This document shows, one piece after another, positions 49,184 through 59,500 of a DNA stretch of 64,000 bases (position 1 is its first letter; every line of letters starts with the position of its first letter). The translations under genes were made by a program, and so were the position numbers. Origin of the DNA: Metopolophium dirhodum (lineage: Eukaryota; Arthropoda; Insecta; Hemiptera; Aphididae); NCBI RefSeq assembly GCF_019925205.1, contig NC_083562.1, forward strand, positions 5,270,001 through 5,334,000. The letters run 5' to 3'. The notes under the pieces were generated by a model, which was not told the origin of the DNA, did no database searches, and worked only from the letters and a program-made list of their open reading frames with translations.

Positions 49184-51850
49184 TTAAAAGTTTATGGGTC
49201 GTTTTACATAGTTTGCTGTGATTGTTGTTCTGTTGCTGATTTCGGAGATGTGGTTGTGAGGGGATTGCTGAATTTGAATTTTGACGGAGTTAGTTAGTGA
49301 CTGAATGTGATCCTTGAGAAGTACAAAGCCGGTGGAATGGCGGATCGCCCTGTTGTTCACGTACCATGGTTGTCCGGTAATTTGGCGGAGTGAGGTGGAT
49401 TGGAGCCTTTCAAGCTTGGTCCAGCTATTGTTTGAGATGTTGGAGGCCCATATAGGTGATGCGTACGTGGCGATGGATCGGATGTAAGTGTTGTATATGA
49501 AGCATTTAGTGTTGATATTTAAAGTTGAGCTGGATAGCATAGAATATAATGAATGTTTAACTGCTTTGCATTTGTTAATAGTGGAGTTGATGTGTTTGAA
49601 AAATTTGAGTTTATGGTCAATATGAACACCGAGGTACTTCATGGAAATTGACCACTTGATGTTGGTGTTTTTGATTTTGGGGTTGATGGAGTTTGAGGTG
49701 GATCTGTGGGAGAACATTACTGCAGTGGTTTTGAGAGGATTTATCGATATTTTCCAGTCGTGGAACCACCTTACAGCTGCGTCGATCTGCATTTGTAGCT
49801 TTTTGGTGGCGGCGTCGTTGGAAGTGCTGGTTGCGTAGAACAGAGTGTCGTCTGCGAAGAGTGCGGTTTTGCAGCTGGGGTGAGATGGTAGATCATTTAT
49901 GTACAGACAGAATAAGTGTGGGGCGAGGCAGGAACCTTGAGGCACTCCTGCAAGAATTTTGCGTGGTGTGGATAGTTTGCCTTCAATTTTTATTTGGAAA
50001 TGTCTATCGGTCAGAAAGGAAGTAATGATGGTGATGAGGTCACTGGGCACTTCGAGGTCGATGAGTTTGCTAATGAGGCCGTCGTGCCAGACCTTGTCGA
50101 ATGCTTTTTCCACATCGAGCAGGATTGCAGCAGTTTTCCTTCTTTTGTTGAGGTTGAAGGATATATCGTCGACTACGCTGAGTAATTGGGTGATGGTACT
50201 GTGAGAGCTTCTAAAGCCGTGTTGGTCTGGACGGATTTTGGAGGTGGTGAAGATCTTAAGTCTGGTGAGCAGTAGTTTCTCCAGAACTTTGGACATTGTA
50301 TTGAGCAGTGATATCGGGCGATGATTGACTGGGTTGGTGACATCCTTGCCTGGCTTAGGAATGGTGATGACGATGGCATGCTTCCACTGTAGAGGGAAGT
50401 AACCAGCACGTTTGCACCAGTTGAGAATTCGACATATGTGAGTGATGGTTTTGCGACCACAGTGTTTAAGGGCGCTGTTGCTGATGCCGTCTGGCCCCGG
50501 AGCGCGCCGACTAGGGAGCGTCTTGATTACGTTCCAAACTTCTGAGGGAGTGAAGTATGAAGTATTAGTGGGAGGAAGTGAGAGCATGTGAATAAGTTTG
50601 TTGTGGACTGATGAGTCAATTTGGTCGTTTCCCGGAGGGGAACGAAATTGTGCTTCCAGAGAGTCTGCGAGAAGAGCGGCCTTGTGCTCCGGATCAAAGG
50701 TGAGGTTGCCTGCTGTGTCCTTGAGAGGGCGAGATGGTGGAGGTTTACGAAGCAGTGCCCGATTGAGTTTGAAAAAGCGAGACCAGGCGTTGGGACCTTC
50801 ATTCAGAGAGCCGAGGAGATTGCTCCATTGATTATTTCGATGTTCTGCCATGAGTTGTTTAACTTTAGTGGTTTGGCGATTGTAGGAGGTTTTGGCGTCC
50901 GGATCTCTGGATCTTTGCCAGCGAGATCGTAGGCGACGTTTGAGATTAATTTCAAACTGCAGCTGCTTGGGTAGAGCTCTGGAACCTTCATGGAGTGCAG
51001 ATGGAGAGGTGTGGATGGCTATGCCATGTGACATGGTTAACGTTAGATTTTTGATCGCTGAATCAATGGAGCTAGTGGATGATCCGCTGGACGGTGAGTG
51101 GGTGACGGAGTCCATGAAAAGCTGGAACGCGGCCCAGTCGGTGACTTGCTTGGGTGCCGGGGGACACGAGGATGCCATGGTTGAGTGGAGTTCAAGTACA
51201 ACTGGAGTGTGGTCTGAAGATAGGTCGGTTGATAGGTTTTCGATGTGATGGTGAATGTTGTTAGCTTTAATGATGGCGATGTCTAAGATGTCTGGACTGT
51301 GGTTGGAGGCGTTTGGGTAGTGTGTAGGAGTGATTGGAGAAGCGACTGTTAGGTCATTTCTAGAGTTTATGAATCTGGCTAGAGTGTTTCCGGCCGTGTT
51401 GGTCCTCCTGCTGAACCATAGCTGATGTTTACTGTTCAAGTCACCTGCAATGATGGTGTTGTAGGTGGTGTCTAGTAAAGCGGTGAGATCGGATGGAATG
51501 AGTATGTTGGTCGGTCTTTTTTATGCGGCGACCAGGCGGAGAACAGAGTTGTTGACTTGTATGTGCACAGCAGTTTGTTCTAAGGAAGTGGTTTGAACGG
51601 TGATGAAGTGGTGAGTGTACCTTTTGTGCACGAGAATAGCGGTGCCGCCTCCAGCCGAGTGGCCGGGGATTTGAGGGCGATTTGTGGTGTATGTGAAGAA
51701 GTTTGGAATGTTGATAGAGCGTTGACCAGTGAGGTGGGTCTCATTGAGAAGCAAGATGTCGATTTTTTGTTGTTGAACGAAGTCTATGAGTTCAAGGCGC
51801 CTCCGAGTGACGCCTTGGCAGTTCCAGAATAATATGCGGGTGTTATTCAT
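49184..51850 (-). pseudogene. LINE ORF2: endonuclease and reverse transcriptase, one nonsense codon
   Basis: The ATG at 51850 overlaps the ORF1 stop by 8 nt. An apurinic-type endonuclease domain opens with ILFWNCQG, LLLNETHL, then SDHTPVVLEL further on. The reverse transcriptase core follows (PGPDGISNSALK, HRPISLLN, LLDVEKAFDKVWHD, GVPQGSCLAPHLF, FADDTLFYA). Total length is 888 codons, normal for Jockey. A single in-frame TAA at 51521-51523 (codon 110) interrupts the endonuclease; the frame is otherwise open to 49184. Confidence 0.9.
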
Positions 51851-53018
51851 GTTGAAGGCTGGTGAGGATGAGTGGCAGAATTGTCAGCAAGGCAATGAGG
51901 GCATCTTTAACCTTCATTTTGTTAGAGGCAAGATTGGAAATGATGGTAGTGAGTTGAGAGGCCAGAGATACTGGGACAGTGGAGACTGCAGCGCCATTAG
52001 AGGTTGTGGAGGCGTATGTGCTGAGGTTGACAGGTTGACTGGTCGGTGGATTCGTGAGGGCAGAAGCAAGTGGGTTGACTGATGGAGATGATGATTGAGT
52101 GACTGTTTTTGAAGTGTTGGGTCTTGTAGGACGTCTTCTGTCCTTTTCTTGAATAAGCGAAGGACAGTTCTTGTAATTTGCTGTATGGGAACCAAGACAG
52201 TTGGCGCATGTAGGTGGTTCTTCGAGGGTCTTTGGGCAGTTCTTGGCCAAGTGACCCTGGGCACATTTGACGCACCTAGGAGTGTATCCGCAGTGAAGGC
52301 TGGAGTGACCAAACCTCTGGCAGGAGAAGCATTGGGCAGGGTTCGTGGATTTGTAAGGTTCAATTTTTACGGCCATGTAAAAAAGAGAGTGTTCGTTGAA
52401 AATTTGTTTGCTGGAAGGAGAAGAAGCAAGAATCACCATGTGGAGGGGGAATTTACGAGTTGCGTTGCCGAATTGACGAACTGATGTGACGTCGTATCCT
52501 TTGGATTTGAGTTCTTCCGAGACCTCTGATTCGGTGATGTCTGAGAGTAAGCCACGGATGACTATTTTTAATGTCCTTTCCTCCGAAGATGGAACGGTGT
52601 GGAATTCAGTATCGTGACTGTGAAGGTATTTTTGAACGGACCTAAATAGCTGAATGTCGATGCACTGAAGTTTGATGGAATTGTTGGTAGATGCCTTGGC
52701 TTGAATGCTGTCAGGAGGGACATCGGATAAAAGTTTGGCTGCGACTTTACGCCAAGCAGTTCCTTGGATGAAGATCGGCGGAATTTTTTGAGCAGAAGGT
52801 GGTGGTGGTGAAGAGGTAGATGGCTCAGAGTTGATATCAGATAACACATTTGATTGTGAGTCCGAGTCTGACGTGATAAACGATGAGCTATCGTCGGTGT
52901 TAATAGAAGCAGATGAAGGTGTAGGAGATTTGGGTTCTGGTCGCTGGAGTGCGTCCCGTTGACGTAGCTTCATGTGGGCTGGTGTGTTGTTTTTGTTCCG
53001 ACCGCGGTGGTTACCCAT
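51843..53018 (-). CDS. LINE ORF1: nucleic-acid-binding Gag-like protein
   Basis: About 391 residues from the ATG at 53018; upstream codons are open but lack ATG. The N-terminal part is Ser/Pro-rich and low in complexity. The middle carries a PRE_C2HC-like segment (FGNATRKFPLHMVILASS). Three Cys-rich zinc-knuckle motifs follow (CFSCQRFGHSSLHC, CVKCAQGHLAKNC, CANCLGSHTANYKNC), as in Jockey ORF1. The protein packages element RNA. It is intact. Confidence 0.88.
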   Translation of the reverse strand: MGNHRGRNKNNTPAHMKLRQRDALQRPEPKSPTPSSASINTDDSSSFITSDSDSQSNVLSDINSEPSTSSPPPPSAQKIPPIFIQGTAWRKVAAKLLSDVPPDSIQAKASTNNSIKLQCIDIQLFRSVQKYLHSHDTEFHTVPSSEERTLKIVIRGLLSDITESEVSEELKSKGYDVTSVRQFGNATRKFPLHMVILASSPSSKQIFNEHSLFYMAVKIEPYKSTNPAQCFSCQRFGHSSLHCGYTPRCVKCAQGHLAKNCPKTLEEPPTCANCLGSHTANYKNCPSLIQEKDRRRPTRPNTSKTVTQSSSPSVNPLASALTNPPTSQPVNLSTYASTTSNGAAVSTVPVSLASQLTTIISNLASNKMKVKDALIALLTILPLILTSLQHE

Positions 53019-53179
53019 GACGGTATGAAATCGTTGAAAATTACTTGATGACAACTTGTCCCGGAGCCATTTAATAGTTGTGTAATAGTGTAACTAATAA
53101 GCTCGATATAAGCTCGATATAAGCTCGATACCTAACCTGTATGTATACCTGACCTAACCTAACCTATGATGTAGTTAGT

Positions 53180-53432
53180 GAAAGTGCACCGGTATATATA
53201 CCCTCCGAGCTATCTATACCGGTGCTGATTGGTTGACGTTTTGTTGGTTTACTGGATAAAACCACACCGTTGTCTGGTTGTTTCTCTTTAGTTGGTGTGC
53301 TTTTCATCCGTCATAATGCCGAGGTATAAGTGTGTTCCCTATGTTATCTGTGTTACACTTATTTGTCACACTGTTTGATTTGGTGGTCTTGAGAAAGGCC
53401 TTTTTGGTGTTATATTGATTTGTTCCGTAACA
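53180..53432 (-). mobile_element. LTR-like fragment related to the solo LTR at 54893
   Basis: Read on the - strand it begins TGTTACGG, compared with TGTAACGG in the solo LTR. Next comes a hairpin followed by ACCACCAAA, then a TATA element in TATATACCGG context (around 53192-53203). The solo LTR has the same order. The LINE is inserted about 25 bp beyond this TATA, and the LTR continuation is not recognisable on the far side of the LINE. Confidence 0.5.
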
Positions 53433-54892
53433 ACCTATTGATGATACATTCTGCAGTATACGTGAAAAATGCGACTACATACGTGATAAATTATTCTGTG
53501 CCCCGATACATTAGGTTTATAAAAAAAATATGTATACAGCTAAATGGAATTAAATGGCCTGTTCACATTTACAAAGGGACTCCGAACTCCATTCGAGACC
53601 AAAAACATTTCTCTCTTTCTTTTTTTTCTATTTGATGAATTGATAAATGGTTTCCAATACTACAAATAATTTGCGATTGAATTCAAAAATCCCGTGGAAT
53701 TTTCCATTCACAACATTTTTGTGTCGAGTTTGCGTGTGGAACCAATGGTATTTTCATCTTTGCGTCCAGTTGGAGGTTTTTTTATTTTTGTGTTACGAAA
53801 ACGTTGACCAATAATTATTGTGGGACACCGTTTCTAAGCTTGACTCGACGGCTAAGTCGTCTTTTTTTTAATATCTGCGTAGAAGTCGTATTCATTTCAA
53901 TAAAATATAAATCTAATGTAAAAACCACGGAGCAGATAAAGCTGTAATGCGTACAACAGCTATCGTTATTCGCCAGCACTATGTTATTAACGTAAATTTT
54001 GGATTGTGTTTCACTAACGAAGATAATGTTTAACGGATTTGAAAATCTGCAGTGTCCCGTCTACTCTATTATAAATAATATTATAATGATCAAAGGGCAT
54101 TACATTTATTTATGTAGGTACTATATAAGAAAAAGTTTTGAGCTTTATTATAGAGATAGTAAGGTTTTCAAGAGAGGAAAAGCACTTGTAATCTACACTG
54201 CTGCAGATTTATTAATTGTTCCTCTACAGTATTTTGTCATTCAAACAAATCCTGTATTAATAAGAATTACAGATAAATATAATACATTAGTTAATTAATT
54301 AATTAACCAGTTAAAGGTTTTAGTTTTAGAAACCAGAGATAAAAAAAAGTCCGGTGCAACCAGGTCATTCGGGCGTGTTTCCATTTGAAAGCAATATGCG
54401 TTAAGACAGTTCGTTCGGAAAATCTCGATTCACGCAGAGTTAAGTTCGTCCAAAAAAAAAGGTAATTCTTTCACCCCACCTTTTCAATTATTAATATGAC
54501 ATCAATCTTCCCACTTTTTTCAAACTCATTTTACCACCGCAAAAAAAGAAAATTTACACTAAGAATCTAAAAATTTATAGACGCACAATTCCTAGTGTGA
54601 ATATAATATATCCGGTATATTGTAACCAAAACCGGCAAAATTCACAGAAGATCCCGCAGGTTAGGTATACATAATTTTACAATATGACCTTTAATTTTAT
54701 ATATTTACTGTAGTCAGCTTCAGCCATAAATTTCCACGTTAATTCATTACCAAACTACACAACACAATGTTACATAGTAAATGCTCCAGGCATTCTAACC
54801 ACCGTATTGTACGCTTAGGTACTTTAAAGAAACACACAACCTGTATTCTAAAGTAATCCTAATTAATAGGTCAACAATAAACCTCTAACCTT
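53433..54892. other. AT-rich stretch between LINE/LTR fragment and solo LTR
   Basis: No supported gene or bounded repeat. A 99-codon + frame at 53999-54298 is unrecognised. Confidence 0.4.
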
Positions 54893-56009
54893 TGATACGG
54901 AGCGTCTGTTCGTGACGTCCCGTGTCGTAAATACCAATGCGTTGTGTATTGTTATGATTCGTTTATTATATAACCAATAAGTAATGTTTATAATGATCGG
55001 GGCAAGTTATCCCGGGCCGCGCGGCAGGCTTAAGGAAGCGGCCGCGGCGGGCGGGTTCGGGCCTGAAGAGGCGCGAGCAAAACAATAGTCGGGACTTGCC
55101 TATACGTTTCGTAGAAGTAATACAATAATAGGGGAGAGTAGAAACCGTCCGTGCACGGACTCGAGCAAGTCGTGTGGGTTCGGTTCTTCCTCGCGGCGAA
55201 ACTCGAAATAGCTCGCCGTAGGGGGAAACGTGGTACTACTTGTCGGCTTGCTGAATAGTCGATTGGCCAAGTTACGTCGCGAAGTCGGTTCCCGGCGTGT
55301 CTTGGTATTCGTCCAACGGTGTGACTGGACTCAATTGAACGGGTGGACTGTCAGTAATGGATCGCCGGAGTATAATTATATTATACGCTGCCGTCGGTGG
55401 GTCAATCAGGTCCCGGTGTGGCGGCTATCCGTTGTCGTCGATCGTTGGATGTACACGGTAGGCTTGGCGTCGTCGGTCCGTGAAGTGGCGCTTATTAGCC
55501 AGGTATGCCGGGTACTGTTGAGTCTCGGCGGTATCGGGCGATCACGTTAGATCGGTGCGTTCAGGGTGCGTCGTCGTGGACTGGTTAGGTCGGATCAGCT
55601 TCGCCGGTGTCGTTCAGGTCGGTGTTGCTGCTGCGTTGATAGTCTTCGGGTCTTCAGGTCTTCGGGTCTTCTATAGTGCTTGTTGACTTGTAGAAGATAT
55701 GTTGAAGACTGGTGTGGTGGATAAATTTGACCGGTGAATTGTCCCGGTATATATACTATTTGTTTCCCTTTGTTGTCCTGTGATTGGTCGAGGATGGTTG
55801 CTTTGATAAGCAATAACCACACCTCGACCCGTTGGTGTTCGCTTTGTTAATGTGGTTCTTGTTTGTTATTTCCGTGAAATTTTCCTGTTGGTAAACTACT
55901 TATTCTAATATGTCGCGTCTATTACTTGTGTCGCATTATGTTGCCATACGGTTGTGTTTGGTGGTCCTGAAAGGACCATTTTAATACAGTGACGGTTTAT
56001 CCCGTTACA
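54893..56009 (-). mobile_element. Solo LTR of an LTR retrotransposon, 1,117 bp
   Basis: The ends are TG...CA: TGATACGGAGCG at the left and CGTTACA at the right on the + strand, i.e. TGTAACGGG to CCGTATCA in the sense direction. CCTT is duplicated on both sides (54889-54892, 56010-56013). In sense order it has a hairpin (55977-55963), a TATA box (about 55755-55748), a GC-rich R/U5-like part and an AATAAA near the end (about 54965). There is no internal coding region next to it, so it is a recombined solo copy. GC content is far above the flanks. Confidence 0.75.
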
Positions 56010-56450
56010 CCTTTTATAAGTTACAAGTTATAAGTTAACAGAACAACTATAACAGTTTCTGTAAAATAATAATAATAATAATAATCTAATGTTCGCAATA
56101 TGGTTGTATAAAGCAAACTTCGTGGACATCGGTTATTGAAGTAGAAAATAATATTTAAAATTTTAAAAGTTAAAACATACGGCGGTTACCATTTCTACTG
56201 TAATACAATAATGTAATGCCCCATAAAATAATAGCACCGTGGTAAAGACATGCAAATATATATATCTAAAAATCATTTAATACCTGGTAGAATAAATCCC
56301 TTTTTTAATAATTCAAATTTGAGGTAGAAACTAAGCAAGTCCAGTTATGTTTTTATATTCAGAAAGGTCTAATATCGATTATTTAAGTGCTGTATAACAA
56401 TTTTTGTTATTACGTGACCTGAACACGGTAAAATAATACACATTTCATAT

Positions 56451-56526
56451 ATACATACATACATACATACATACATACATACATACATACATACATACAT
56501 ACATACATACATACATACATACATAC
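56451..56526. repeat. (ACAT)n microsatellite, about 19 units
   Basis: An uninterrupted tetranucleotide run of about 76 bp. Confidence 0.95.
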
Positions 56527-59500
56527 GAGTATAATAATATTGTATATTGTAATTTAGTTAAATAAATATTTGGTTTCTTATAAAAAAATAAATAATATAC
56601 GTATATAAAGTGTAGGTAGGTACACGAAATGAGATACAGACAACTGGCGCCTAGCTCACCTTGACGCCAGTCACATTTATATTCTAATTTAAAAATATGT
56701 TTTTAACATTAAACGCAATGATAAATGATAATTTAATGATTCCGATTGATATTCGGCACACAGAAAACGATCTAAAATTTTAAGCCGTGTGTTAACAACT
56801 GGCTTTAACTCCCGTTATTTTCGTTTTCGTGATTTTTTTCAAAAGCGTTATGAATTTAATACATTTTAAATATTATTATCTATCTACAATATAACATAAC
56901 ATATGGTTTTATACTATTCAGTAATCTAAGTTCGATTTTCAATTTATTGTGGTTTACAAGGGCTACCTACATCATAAACAATTTGTACCGCAATTTTACT
57001 ACGTATACCTGCACATATTATAGTGTTTTTTCTTTTCTTTTTTAAATTTAAACAGATGTGGTGTATTCACTTTGATAGGTTGCAATTTGTGTGCTATCAA
57101 CAGCATTTTCAGTGCACATTAATATTGAAGTTATAGTTTAAATATTTAAAGGTAGGCAAGTAGGTCAACGGAGATGTGGTAAATCATTGATTCAGCTGTG
57201 TATACAAATAAACTTGAAAGCGATGATCCATAGAGCACAAAAACGTTTGTAATGGATTTAGTAATAAGGTTTTATAATGTTGGGTGCAAAAGTTTAATGA
57301 TTATGTACTTTTTAGTATGAACAAAAAATAACGAAATAGTATTACAATCATAGCAAAATCAAACAATAATATCAAATTTAACAGACTAAAATACTAATAA
57401 TTTGATGTTTTAATAGCTATATGTTATAATTGTAATCTATGAGAATGAATTTTAAGATTAAGTTATATAGATTTTTTGTAATTAAGTCGAAAGATCTTTA
57501 ATTTAAAATGTAATCGATTTCAATGTGCATTTATCTCAATTGGTTCACAACTCTAGTTGCCATATGGCTATCATTTCAGTTATACTTTTAGATTCAAAGC
57601 AAAGCTATAAATGTATTAGTTCTACGATGATGTGTTTTTTTGTCGGTCATCATCACTCTTGGAGCAAAAATTCAACTTGAGGGTGTTTTATAGTTTTCTA
57701 CGCAACGATGTTTTCAAAACCATTATACGGTACGTCGGCATTGACCTTTAAGTTAATAACAATAATATATTATATTATTATAAAAATAAACTATGTATTT
57801 ATGTATTTATAATTTATATTATAATATAATACAATTTACAATAAATAATAAAATATATTATGCAATGTCATTTTTGACCAAAAATAGTTATACTTATCTA
57901 CTTATTTATTACTAATAGTAATATATCAATATAATGTTATAAAATATTCTTGGAAATAGACACTGACACGCCGTTTCTGCTCTAAATCAATTTCGTACGC
58001 AATCATTAAATTTAAATTAACACATCCGTTACTGTGACCTAGTAAATAACGAGGTACACTCGAAACCACACGGATTTTTTTCTCATAATATTTTTATCTA
58101 ACAAATGCATCTCCTTTAGGAATGTTGTATTGTTAATTTATTATTGTGTTCTGATACCACTATTATACCAGTGATGTTTATCGATTGTTTTCATCCAGAA
58201 TCAATTAATAGATACATTCTATTCAACCATGCCACATTCGTCTTCAAACTCTTGGTTGTGGTTTTTTTGGTAGTTACTACAATTGGAACAATGATTATAT
58301 CAATAGCTATTCATAAGCGCTTTTCACTTTTAAAAATACAATTAAGTTATATTTATGGGATTTAAGCCATTATGCAATTTGTATACACACCAAAAATTAA
58401 TTTAATTGTTGTATTTACGAGTAATGCATATTATAGTTTGAGATTTTCCATAACAAACTAAACAGTTTCATACCATTACCTAAGGTATTTTATTTATAGC
58501 TTTATATAAATAAGACTATTATTATGTATTATGATAATGTTATTATTATAAATAAAATAATTTAACCAGGCATTAATATGATTGTATATATATAAGTAAA
58601 TCTCGGGGGAAGAAGTTTTCGCATTACATCGTATAACCACAATAGTTTCTAGGAATATAAAAAACACACAACTTTAATTAATACTGAATTAAATACCAAA
58701 TCAATATCTAACATGATAATATGTTAAGACATTTTCCGTCACCCTGCACAAATTTAATAAGTATAAAATAATATCCTCGTACATATTATACTTATATTAA
58801 ATGTTATAATTATATTTTAATGAATATATTGTGTACTTGACAGTTTTATAATTTCTTAACTGATGTTTATAATAATAAAGGGCGATTTTGAATAATTGCA
58901 ATCTATGTTTCCGGGGAAATTAATCAAATAAAGAAATAGACATTAATTAAATAGACCGACATAGAAGAATGGGGCGACTCTCAAATCATACGCATAATAT
59001 TAATTATATTATACTTGATAGAAATCAAAACAGTTAATTATGCGAAAACCACTGACTTATGTGTAAATTCAATCCATTATTTCGAGTTTGTTATCTTTAT
59101 ACAAATAAAAACCGTAACGGCATTTGTATCACCACTAATCACATATTTTTTTTCAGTGTCTGATAAGACGTAAGTTATTATTACGTATTTAAAAAGTATA
59201 TTATTATAATAACAACTATAATGATTACACGGCGTCTTGGATAGGCAATTTTGCTACACCACTGTCTTTTGTCCATTCTTTCGGTATTTCATTATAATAT
59301 TTTTTTTAATATTTGATTCAAGTTTCAACAATAGAATATTACGAATAGGCAGTGGTGTGGATAACCTGACATGCCTACACCACTCATCATGGGTCCATTT
59401 TTGGGTGGTTTAGAAGTATTTAGTTTGTTAAAATACACCAAAATACGATTACAGGTTATGATTAAAATCAATTTTTGATACTAGGTAACTTAAGAAATAA

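Larger units (their letters stand above)
49048..53169 (-). mobile_element. Nearly intact Jockey-clade LINE with 10-bp target duplication
   Basis: This non-LTR retrotransposon has a 5' UTR (53169-53019), ORF1 (53018-51843), ORF2 (51850-49184) and a 3' end with a short (CAAAG) repeat tail at 49048 instead of poly(A). Perfect TGTAGTTAGT duplications abut both ends (49038-49047 and 53170-53179). The 5' UTR holds three tandem copies of an ATATAAGCTCG-like unit and several TTAGG-like motifs. The full-length state, exact duplication and single visible nonsense codon suggest recent insertion. Confidence 0.9.

Noticed and set aside
49641..52484. Numerous + strand frames inside 49-53 kb
   Set aside because: They are antisense shadows of the LINE ORFs.
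53280..53400. A histone gene next to the histone-like hairpin
   Set aside because: No histone coding sequence is found on either strand near either hairpin; the surroundings are LTR-like.
58144..58365. 73-codon + frame with a hydrophobic stretch as a chemoreceptor exon
   Set aside because: No conserved receptor motif or clear splice sites; AT-rich codons readily give hydrophobic chance peptides.
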